From assembly GCA_021414305.1 (NCBI GenBank), contig JAIOOS010000011.1:90695-154694 (forward strand): DNA of 64,000 bases, in the 5' to 3' direction. The notes below the pieces were generated by a model. It saw only the letters and a program-made list of their open reading frames with translations. It ran no database searches and was not told the origin of the DNA. This DNA comes from Burkholderiales bacterium. Lineage in GTDB: Bacteria; Pseudomonadota; Gammaproteobacteria; Burkholderiales; Burkholderiaceae_C. Shown here one piece after another: positions 44,342 through 51,980 of the stretch; position 1 is the stretch's first letter; each line of letters starts with the position of its first letter. The translations under genes and the position numbers were made by a program.

Positions 44342-47300
44342 ATGATGGTTGAGCGATGCCTGGGCATCAAGGTGTGGCTTGCCGGGCTGGCCCTGGTTCT
44401 CGGAGCGCTGTGCCTGCCGGGCACGGCCGAGGCCAGCACCTATTCGACCGGCACGAACGCCTGCTCGGGCTGCCACGGCAATGCCGGCTTGGGCACGCCG
44501 CCGGCGCTGCCATCGCAGGGATCGAACATCCTGCTCGGCGCCGACCTGACGCAAAGCTGCGCGGGCGGCGGGTGCAGCTTGCGCACCGTCATCGCCACCA
44601 ACCCCAACATGACGGGGTCCAACGTCACCGGCAACTTCAGCAACGCCGAGCTCGACACGGTCCGGATCTACCTGCTCAGCGTGCTCACCGCCAGCGTCAG
44701 CACGCCTTCGCCTTCGTTCACGCCGACGGCGATCGGCTTCACCTCGACCGATTCCTTCTCGCTGACGATCTCGAACGGCCGCGCCGACTCGATCGGCTAT
44801 TCGTTCTCCATCTCCGGCGCCAACGCCGGCGACTTCGCGATCCAGTCGCGCAGCCAGTCGGGCTCCTGCTCGAGCAGCAGCGTCAACGCGACCGCGTCGA
44901 CCAGCGCGGCGACCTGCAACGTCACGCTGACGGTGCGCTTCCAGCCGACCGGCGGCGTCGCCGGTACGCGCAACGCCAACCTGAACGTCAATCTCACCGC
45001 CAACGACGGCACCGATCCCGCGCCGACCAGCCGGTCGTTCGCGATCTCGGGGCAGGCTCTCACGCCGGCGCCGATCTACCAGGCCTCGACCAACTCGATC
45101 AGCTTCACCAGCCGTCTCGGCTCGAGCGTGAACCAGTCGATGACGATCACCAACTCGGCGAGCGCCACCGCGAACCTGGTGCTGACGGCGTTCAACTTCT
45201 CGGTGCCGCAATACACCCGGTCCGGCAGCAGCACCTGCGCCATCCTGACGTCGCTCACGCCGGGCTCGAGCTGCACCCTCACGGTGACCTTCACGCCGAC
45301 CGCGGCGGGCACGCAGAACGGGTCGCTCTCGATCTCGCACAACGCTTCGGGCAGCCCCGACGGCGTCACGCTCAACGGCAGCGGCACGCAATCGCTGATC
45401 AACCCGACGACGGCGACGCTCGCCTTCGGCAACGTCCAGCAAGGCGTGCCCAAGGTGCTCAACCAGGTCGTCACCAACACCGGCACCACCACCCTCAATT
45501 TCAGCGTCAACCCATCGTCGCCCGCGGCCAAGAGCGGCGCGGCCGCCGCCGACTACGCCGTCACCGGCACCTGCACCACGGTGACCCCGCTGGCCGCGCT
45601 CGGCGGGACCTGCAACCTGATCGTGACCCTGACGCCCAGCGCGCTCGGCGCGCGACCGGCCACGCTGACGATCAGCTCCGACGCAACCAACGGTCCGCTG
45701 GTGATCACCCTCACCGGCACCGGCGTCGCCTTGCCCGAGCCGGTGGTGACCCCGCCCGCCTCCGACTTCCCCGACACGGTGATCAACCAGACCTCGGCGC
45801 AAACGCGCACCGTCACGATCCAGAACGACCGCGTCCGCAACGTCACCTACGCGGTCTCCGACAGCACCGACTTCAAGATCGGCGCCGAGAGCTGCGCCGG
45901 GCGCGTCGTCCCCGGCAACGGCGGCGTCTGCACGATCCAGATCCAGTTCAGCCCGACGCTCGGCGCCGGCGAGGGCCGGCGCACCGCCACCCTGCCGTTC
46001 ACCTTCACCGGCGTCGCGCCCGATCCCGACCCCTCGACGGTGAACGTCGACGTCGCCGGCAACGCCCTGCTGCCGCTCGCCCAATCGGCGAGCAGCCTGA
46101 ACGCCGCCGCGGTGGTCGGCTCGCCGACGACGACGTCGATGCTGCTGACCAATCGCTCGTCGTCGGCGATCACGCTCTCGACGCTCGTCTTCAGCGGCGC
46201 CGCGGGGAGCGACTATTCGCTCGCAGCGGGCAACACCTGCACGCCGGCGCTGGTGCTGGCGGCAAGCACGAGCTGCACGCTCGTCGTCCGCTTCAATCCG
46301 CCGGTCGCGGGGACGCGCAACGCCACCCTGACGATCAGCCACAGCGCCGCGGGCAGCCCGCAGACGGTCGCCTTCCTCGGCACCGCGACGCCGGCGCCGC
46401 AGGGCCTGATCCAGCTCAGCTCGAGCGCCCTGACCTACGCCGACACGCAGCTCGCGAGCACCTCGGCCCAGACGATCACGGTGCACAACGGCGGCGACCT
46501 CGCCCTCAACTTCAGCGCCTTCACGCTGGGCGGCGTCAACCCGGGCGACTACCTGCGTTCCGGAACGTGCGCCGTCGGCACGCCGCTGGCGATCGCCGCC
46601 GACTGCACCGTCATCGTCACTTTCGCGCCGGCCGCGCTCGGCCTGCGCACCGCGACGCTCTCGATCGCCTCCGACGCGAGCAACGGCACGGCGGTGATCA
46701 CGCTCAGCGGCACCGGCGTGCCGATCCCGGCGCCGCAGGTCAGCCTGACGCCGACGACGCTCGACTTCGGCACGCAGACGATCGCCGGCCTGTACCCAGC
46801 CCGCCGGATCCGCCTCGCCAACAGCGGCACCGCCGACCTGACGGTCGCCTCGGTCACCGTCTCCGGCGCGGGCTTCGCCGTCGCCAGCGCCGCCTGCCCC
46901 GCCCTGCTCGCCCCAGGCGTCGGCTGCGACATCGACATCGCGTTCACGCCGGTGGCCGCGCAGGCCTACGTCGGCTCGCTCACGGTCGTGAGCAACGCCG
47001 CCGGCTCGCCGCATTCGACCGTGCTGCGCGGCACCGGCAGCGCGGCGGCGGTGCCGGTGCTCGTCTTCTCGCCGGCCACGAGCACGCTCGACTTCGGCTC
47101 GGTCTCGGCCGGCTCGGTCTCGGCGGCGCAGACGGTGACCGTGCTGAACCAGGGCCCGGGCGGCGCGACCCTGACGCTGCTGAACGCGGTCGGCGGCGAC
47201 GCGGCCTCGTTCTCGGTCGTCGGCGGCACCTGCGCCATCGGCGCGGCGCTGTTCGAGGGCGGCACCTGCACGATCAGCGTCCAGTTCGCGCCCGGCTCCT

Positions 47301-47878
47301 CGGGCACGAAGACGGCCACGGTGCAGATCGCCTCGACCGGCAGCTTCCCGCCGGTGCTCACCCTGACCGGCGTCGGCCTGGCCGGACCGAACCCGAGCCT
47401 GGCGCTGTCGACCTCGGCGCTCGCGTTCGCCAGCACCCGTATCGGCTCGCAGTCGCTGCCTTCCACGCTGCGCATCTCGAGCAGCGGCTCCGGCGTCGTG
47501 ACGGTGAGCGCGATCGCGGTCACCGGCGCCTACGCGATCGACAGCAGCACCTGCCCGGCGCTGCCTTTCACCCTGCCCGCCGGCACCGACTGCACGGTCG
47601 CGGTGAGCTTCCGCCCGACCACCGAGGGCACGGCCGCGGGTACGCTCAGCGTCACCAGCGACGCCGCGCCCGCGGTGCGCGACGTCGCGCTCAGCGGCAG
47701 CGGCGACCCGACGGCCGACACCAGCAGCGGCGGCTGCACGATCGGCGATCCCGCCGGGCCCGCCGATCCGCTGCTCTGGGCGATGGTGCTGCTCGCCGCC
47801 GCGTGGCTCTTCAAGCGGCAGAGACAGCGCAAGCGGGCGTCGACCCGCGCGCAACAAGAAAGGGAGCCCCTCAATTGA
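44342..47878 (+). CDS. ASH/choice-of-anchor-D repeat surface protein with heme motif and JDVT-CTERM-like tail
   Basis: 1178 residues. A signal peptide ends near GTAEA. A single heme motif CSGCH (41-45) stands in a small cytochrome-like head (about 35-115). Then come eight or nine Ig-like repeats of about 105-120 residues, each opening like LTPTTLDFGTQTIAG and containing VTFTPTAAGTQNGSLSI-type strands. These match the ASPM/SPD-2/Hydin (ASH) or choice-of-anchor D fold. The end is GGCTIGDPAGPADPLLWAM, a hydrophobic segment and a basic tail (FKRQRQRKR), as in the JDVT-CTERM sorting signals of betaproteobacteria. The protein is probably cell-surface anchored. Joining a heme head to an ASH stalk is unusual. 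Confidence 0.8.
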   Translation: MMVERCLGIKVWLAGLALVLGALCLPGTAEASTYSTGTNACSGCHGNAGLGTPPALPSQGSNILLGADLTQSCAGGGCSLRTVIATNPNMTGSNVTGNFSNAELDTVRIYLLSVLTASVSTPSPSFTPTAIGFTSTDSFSLTISNGRADSIGYSFSISGANAGDFAIQSRSQSGSCSSSSVNATASTSAATCNVTLTVRFQPTGGVAGTRNANLNVNLTANDGTDPAPTSRSFAISGQALTPAPIYQASTNSISFTSRLGSSVNQSMTITNSASATANLVLTAFNFSVPQYTRSGSSTCAILTSLTPGSSCTLTVTFTPTAAGTQNGSLSISHNASGSPDGVTLNGSGTQSLINPTTATLAFGNVQQGVPKVLNQVVTNTGTTTLNFSVNPSSPAAKSGAAAADYAVTGTCTTVTPLAALGGTCNLIVTLTPSALGARPATLTISSDATNGPLVITLTGTGVALPEPVVTPPASDFPDTVINQTSAQTRTVTIQNDRVRNVTYAVSDSTDFKIGAESCAGRVVPGNGGVCTIQIQFSPTLGAGEGRRTATLPFTFTGVAPDPDPSTVNVDVAGNALLPLAQSASSLNAAAVVGSPTTTSMLLTNRSSSAITLSTLVFSGAAGSDYSLAAGNTCTPALVLAASTSCTLVVRFNPPVAGTRNATLTISHSAAGSPQTVAFLGTATPAPQGLIQLSSSALTYADTQLASTSAQTITVHNGGDLALNFSAFTLGGVNPGDYLRSGTCAVGTPLAIAADCTVIVTFAPAALGLRTATLSIASDASNGTAVITLSGTGVPIPAPQVSLTPTTLDFGTQTIAGLYPARRIRLANSGTADLTVASVTVSGAGFAVASAACPALLAPGVGCDIDIAFTPVAAQAYVGSLTVVSNAAGSPHSTVLRGTGSAAAVPVLVFSPATSTLDFGSVSAGSVSAAQTVTVLNQGPGGATLTLLNAVGGDAASFSVVGGTCAIGAALFEGGTCTISVQFAPGSSGTKTATVQIASTGSFPPVLTLTGVGLAGPNPSLALSTSALAFASTRIGSQSLPSTLRISSSGSGVVTVSAIAVTGAYAIDSSTCPALPFTLPAGTDCTVAVSFRPTTEGTAAGTLSVTSDAAPAVRDVALSGSGDPTADTSSGGCTIGDPAGPADPLLWAMVLLAAAWLFKRQRQRKRASTRAQQEREPLN

Positions 47879-48876
47879 TCAGGCGTCTCGGGCTCGCAGC
47901 CCTGCTTTTCCTGCTCAGCTTCGCGGCCCGAGCGCAGCTCGACTACTCGGCCTTCGGCACGCTCGATCTCTCGTACGGCCGCTTCGAGAACAGCGGCGCC
48001 GAGCCGAGGTACCGCTTCAACAGCAACTCGCTGTCGGCCAGCTTCGTCGGCGCCAAGGCGAGCTACGGCTTCGAGAACGGCTTCACCGCGGGCATCAACC
48101 TCGAGACCTTCCTGCGCTTCCAGGACCTCGACTACGGCCGCAACGAGGAAGACCCCTTCCTCTCGCGCAACAACTTCGTCTCCCTGCAGCACAACGACTA
48201 CGGGCTCCTGCGCATCGGCCGGCTGCAGTCGTACCTGTTCGAGACCTCGAGCCGGTTCAACGCGTTCGGCAACTCGACCGGGTTCTCGCCGGCGCTGAAG
48301 CACATCTTCCTCAGCGGCAACCTGGAAAGCGTCGACGGCGACTTCTACTGGGACCGGGCCGTCAGCTACTCGACGCCCCGCTTCGAGAACGGCCTGCAGG
48401 GCAACTTCATGTACGCGCTGGACAGCGGCAAGACGCGCGGCGACTACGCCGGCGGCTCGGTGGTGTTCTCGCGCGGCGTGTTCGCGCTCTCCGTCGCGGC
48501 GCAGAACGTGCACATCAACAACGGCATCGACGACAAGGTCGACGAGCTGACGCTGCAGGTCGGCAGCACCTACAACTTCGGCTTCGCCCGCGTGTTCGGC
48601 CAGTACACGCACATGGACGACAAGGGCAACGACACGAGCAGCAGGCAGGCGACGGTCGGAGTGAGCGTGCCGCTCGGGCCGGGCAACGTGCTGGCGCAGA
48701 TCGCCCGCGCGACCAGCAAGGGGCCGGCGGTCGATCGCAAGCACACGACCACCAGCCTCGGCTACGTCTACAACTACGAAGGCGGCCTCGACATCTACCT
48801 CCTCGGTCAGGACGACCGCGTGAGCAACCAGACCCGCGGCGTGTCTTACGCCGCCGGCGTGCGCTACCAGTTCTGA
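47875..48876 (+). CDS. Gram-negative porin
   Basis: 333 residues. I take TTG 47875 as the start: it overlaps the stop of the previous gene (TTGA), has AGGGAG 7 bases upstream, and gives a good signal peptide (LAALLFLLSFAARAQ). The mature part has the typical betaproteobacterial porin pattern: LDYSAFGTLDLSYGRFEN, NNFVSLQHNDYGLLRIGR, the constriction-loop region, and the C-terminal barrel strand ending YQF with terminal Phe. It forms a trimeric 16-strand channel. It closes the four-gene envelope cluster. Confidence 0.9.
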   Translation: MIRRLGLAALLFLLSFAARAQLDYSAFGTLDLSYGRFENSGAEPRYRFNSNSLSASFVGAKASYGFENGFTAGINLETFLRFQDLDYGRNEEDPFLSRNNFVSLQHNDYGLLRIGRLQSYLFETSSRFNAFGNSTGFSPALKHIFLSGNLESVDGDFYWDRAVSYSTPRFENGLQGNFMYALDSGKTRGDYAGGSVVFSRGVFALSVAAQNVHINNGIDDKVDELTLQVGSTYNFGFARVFGQYTHMDDKGNDTSSRQATVGVSVPLGPGNVLAQIARATSKGPAVDRKHTTTSLGYVYNYEGGLDIYLLGQDDRVSNQTRGVSYAAGVRYQF

Positions 48877-48881
48877 AATGC

Positions 48882-48902
48882 GCGCCGGCGGTACGCCGGC
48901 GC
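48882..48902. terminator. Bidirectional hairpin between convergent genes
   Basis: GCGCCGGCG (48882-48890) and CGCCGGCGC (48894-48902) form a perfect 9-bp stem with a GTA loop, between the porin stop (48876) and the convergent small secreted protein (48913). No T-run follows, so it may act as an mRNA end-stabiliser or a Rho-assisted terminator for both. Confidence 0.5.
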
Positions 48903-48912
48903 TGTCTCGGGC

Positions 48913-49527
48913 TCAGCAGCCGACGTAGTACGAGTAGCTGCTGCTCTCGTCGCTGGCGCGCAGGCGGCCGTGCACGGCGGCGCAGCCCTTGCCGACGTAG
49001 GTGCTCTTTCCACCGGGTCCCGGCTTGTAGATCGGGTCGACAGCCTGCTTCTGTGCCAGCACGGCGTAGAAGTTGAACATCGGCGGCCCGCCTTCCTTGC
49101 CGACGTAGCCGGCGCCATCCCACCAGTAGCGCCCGGGAATCACCGGCCCGAGGCGCGAAAGTCCTTGCACGTCGAGCGGATGCAGCTCGCGGCCGTTGAT
49201 GAAGACTGCCGTCAGCCGGCCGTCCCCGCCACCCGAAGCGCTCGCCGGCAGGGGCCCGCCGAGCGCGAGGCCGGGCCCGAGGTAGGCCGAGGCCGGGCCG
49301 CCCCAGACGCCGGCGCCGCCGCTTGCCGGGTCATACCAGTAGCGGCCCGCAGGCACGGCGCCCAGGGTCGCCTCGAGCCGGCGCAAGACCTGCCGGCCGC
49401 CGGCATCGAGCGGCTTGCCGTTGACCTCGATCATTGGCGCGGAAGGCTGGGCCTCGGCATGGCTGGACATGAGGGGGCCTCCTGCAACGAAAGCGACGAG
49501 CGCGGCAATGAAGTGGATGCGTTTCAA
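48913..49527 (-). CDS. Small secreted protein with duplicated RYW motif
   Basis: 204 residues from a TTG start at 49527 that overlaps the stop of the RCC1 lipoprotein gene (TTGA); AAGGAG lies about 10 bases upstream, which supports the unusual start. A signal peptide ends near HAEAQ. The mature protein has two related segments: LRRLEATLGAVPAGRYWYDP (about 48-67) and LSRLGPVIPGRYWWD (about 122-136), each followed by Gly-rich sequence with an aromatic core. The last 50 residues contain a Cys pair and a Ser/Tyr-rich end. I know of no family; a secreted structural or adhesive protein is possible. Confidence 0.7.
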   Translation of the reverse strand: MKRIHFIAALVAFVAGGPLMSSHAEAQPSAPMIEVNGKPLDAGGRQVLRRLEATLGAVPAGRYWYDPASGGAGVWGGPASAYLGPGLALGGPLPASASGGGDGRLTAVFINGRELHPLDVQGLSRLGPVIPGRYWWDGAGYVGKEGGPPMFNFYAVLAQKQAVDPIYKPGPGGKSTYVGKGCAAVHGRLRASDESSSYSYYVGC

Positions 49528-51935
49528 TTGAGGTTCACTCCTTGGGTTTGCACAGGGCGGTTGCGGGTGGTCAGCGTGCCGTCGCCGAGCTGCATGCTGT
49601 CGTTCAGGCCCCAGGCCCAGACCGCGCCGGCGCTGTCGACGGCGAGCGAGTGGCGCTCGCCCGCGCCGATGCCGACGATCCTTCCGGACCAGGCGCCGAC
49701 GACGTTCACCGGCGAGGCCGAGTCGAGGAAGTCGCCGCGCCCCACCGCCCCCTGGCTGTTGAAGCCCCAGGCGAACACGCGCCCGTCGGCGAGCAGCGCC
49801 ATCGAGTGGAACAGGCCGGCCGAGATGGCGACGGCGATGCCGGGCAGCGGCACCGCAACGGGGCGGCTGCGGTCGACGTTGTCGCCGAGCCCGAGCTCGC
49901 CCGAGAAGTTGCCGCCCCAGGCGTAGACGGTGCCGCTTTCGCTCAACGCGAGCGAGTGCCGCACGCCCGCGCTGACGGCCACCGCGCGCGGAAGGCCGGT
50001 CACGGCCTCGGGCGCGATTCGCGCGCCGAGGTCGCCGGTGCCTAGCTGGCCGAAGCTGTTGTGGCCCCAGGCCCAGACGGTGCCGTCGCTGCTCACGCCG
50101 AGCGTGAAGTTGCCGTGACCGGCCGAAGCGACGACGAAGGCGTAGCCCGCAAGCGCGATCGGCGCGCTGCGAACGGCGAACAGGCTGTCGCCGTGATAGC
50201 CCGCGCCCCAGCTGTAGAAATCGCTGCCGGTCGCGGCGGTCGAGGTCGAGGTCCCGGCCGAGACGAGGCGGGCCGGGCCGACGAGGCCCACGACCGGCCC
50301 CGGCAGGTTGCGTTGGTTCACCCCCGGGTCGCCGAGCACGCCGTTGCTGCCATTGCCCCAGCTCGATACGACGCCCTGGTCGTCGATCGCCAGCGTGTGC
50401 TGGCCGCCGACGGCAAAGGTGGCGACGCGGCTCAGCCCGCTCACGGCCTGCGGTCCTTCGGCCGCGGTGAAGGTGCCGCGGCCGAGCTGGCCGAGTCCGT
50501 TGCCGCCCCAGGCGACGAGGGTCGCGTCGGCACGCAAGGCCATCGAGTGGCTCGTGCCGCCGCCGACCCGCACCGGCGCCGAGCCGACGCTGGGCGCGAC
50601 CACCAGCCGCGCGCTCGCGCTCGTCGCCGCCGGGGCGACGGAGTTGTGCACGATCACCCGGTACAGCACACCGTCGTCGGCGGTCGTCGCGTTGGAGACC
50701 ACGAACTGCGCGCTGCCGCTGCCCGGCAGGCGGCCGGACCAGCTCGCGCCCTGGTCGGTGCTGCGCACCCAGTCGAAGTCGAGGCCGCCGCCGCTGGCGA
50801 CGACGCTGAACACCGCGCTGCGTCCCGCAACCGTCGCCACGTCCTGCGGCGGGCTCTGGATCGCCGGCGCCGTCTCGGCGGCCAGCACGGTGAGGCGCGC
50901 CGCCCGGGTCAGGACGGTGACGCTGCCGCCGGTGTTCTTCGCGGTCATGCGAAACAAGGCCTGGTCGTCGGTGGCGAGGCTCACGTTAGGCAGCGACAGG
51001 CGGTTTGTCGTCGAGAGCGACGCACCCCACTGCTGCGCCACCGGATCGAAGCGCTGCCAGTTGAGGTCCTGCGCCACCGACGAGGTGGTCAGGGCGCTGA
51101 ACAGCGCGCTCGTGCCGTCGACGGCCGAGATGTCGATCGGCTCCGAGGTCACCACCGGCGCCGCCGGAATCACGGTGACGATGCCGGCGCTGCTGACCGC
51201 GACCTGGCCGAAACGGTCCTTGACCTGCACCGACAGCCGCATGCCGTCGTCGGCCAGCGTCACCGGATTGACGACGATTCCCGGCGAGGGCTGCGGGCCG
51301 AAGCTGCCGCGGCTGGTGCTGAACCACGTGTACTCGAGCGGCTGCGCGCCGATCGCGCTGACCGAAAGGAACACCAGGCCGCCCTCGTTGACGCTGCCGC
51401 TTGCCGGCTGCATCGTGATCACGGGCGGCCCGGGATTCGGCACGCAGCCGCCGCACATCATCGTGTACGAGAAGCCGACGATCAGCGCGTTGTGGCGGCT
51501 CGCGTCGCTGCTGGTGACGAGCTGCTCCCAGGCAGTGCCCGCGCTGTTGGTCTTGAGCAGCGTGGTGTCGGCGGGGTCGCCGGCGGCGCGCGGCAGGCTG
51601 AGCGTCGCCGGCACGCTGAAGCGCGTGCCATGCGGCAGCAGCGAATACATCCGCGGCGCCGCGACGATGCCCGCGGGCAGCGCCAACGCGCCCGCCGGCG
51701 GGGTGGCGACGATCTGCAGCGTCGTGTCGGCGGCGAGCGCGCCGGCGGGGATGGTGACGCTCACGCCGTCGGGCCCGTTGACCACGCCGCCGGCGCTGCC
51801 GACGACGACAGGCGCATTGCCGGCGGGCGGTGGCGCCGACCCGCCACCCCCGCCGCCGCCGCAGGCGACGAGCAAGGCGGCGGCGAGCGAGGCCGCGAGC
51901 GCGAGGCTGCGCCGGATCAGGGAAGGCATCTTCAT
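49524..51935 (-). CDS. RCC1-repeat lipoprotein with Ig-like domains (first copy)
   Basis: 803 residues from ATG 51935, with GGAG 7 bases upstream. A lipobox (ALLVAC) precedes a Gly-rich linker. A ZU5-like domain follows (about 45-150, GGVVNGPDGVSVTIPAGALA), then two or three Ig-like domains (about 165-450, PVITMQPASGSVNEGG and PPQDVATVAGRSAVFSV). The C-terminal 350 residues consist of RCC1-type propeller repeats (VAWGGNGLGQLGRG, VWAWGHNSFGQLGTGD, VYAWGGNFSGELGLGD, VFAWGFNSQGAVGRGD, VWAWGLNDSMQLGDG). RCC1 propellers bind proteins; in exported bacterial proteins the partner is unknown. It lies 45 bases downstream of its paralog. Confidence 0.87.
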   Translation of the reverse strand: MKMPSLIRRSLALAASLAAALLVACGGGGGGGSAPPPAGNAPVVVGSAGGVVNGPDGVSVTIPAGALAADTTLQIVATPPAGALALPAGIVAAPRMYSLLPHGTRFSVPATLSLPRAAGDPADTTLLKTNSAGTAWEQLVTSSDASRHNALIVGFSYTMMCGGCVPNPGPPVITMQPASGSVNEGGLVFLSVSAIGAQPLEYTWFSTSRGSFGPQPSPGIVVNPVTLADDGMRLSVQVKDRFGQVAVSSAGIVTVIPAAPVVTSEPIDISAVDGTSALFSALTTSSVAQDLNWQRFDPVAQQWGASLSTTNRLSLPNVSLATDDQALFRMTAKNTGGSVTVLTRAARLTVLAAETAPAIQSPPQDVATVAGRSAVFSVVASGGGLDFDWVRSTDQGASWSGRLPGSGSAQFVVSNATTADDGVLYRVIVHNSVAPAATSASARLVVAPSVGSAPVRVGGGTSHSMALRADATLVAWGGNGLGQLGRGTFTAAEGPQAVSGLSRVATFAVGGQHTLAIDDQGVVSSWGNGSNGVLGDPGVNQRNLPGPVVGLVGPARLVSAGTSTSTAATGSDFYSWGAGYHGDSLFAVRSAPIALAGYAFVVASAGHGNFTLGVSSDGTVWAWGHNSFGQLGTGDLGARIAPEAVTGLPRAVAVSAGVRHSLALSESGTVYAWGGNFSGELGLGDNVDRSRPVAVPLPGIAVAISAGLFHSMALLADGRVFAWGFNSQGAVGRGDFLDSASPVNVVGAWSGRIVGIGAGERHSLAVDSAGAVWAWGLNDSMQLGDGTLTTRNRPVQTQGVNLN

Positions 51936-51980
51936 CTCGGGCTCCAGGAAATCGTTGATCGTTCGTCCGGGCTCGCGCCC

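Noticed and set aside
44273..47857. 1194-residue minus-strand frame over the ASH-repeat protein
   Set aside because: Arg/Gly/Ala-rich antisense shadow caused by the repetitive GC-rich gene; no domain.
44342..47878. CRISPR or DNA repeat array
   Set aside because: The repetition is at the protein level (Ig-like ASH repeats of over 100 residues) and the DNA copies are divergent; no short identical repeats with spacers were seen anywhere in the window.
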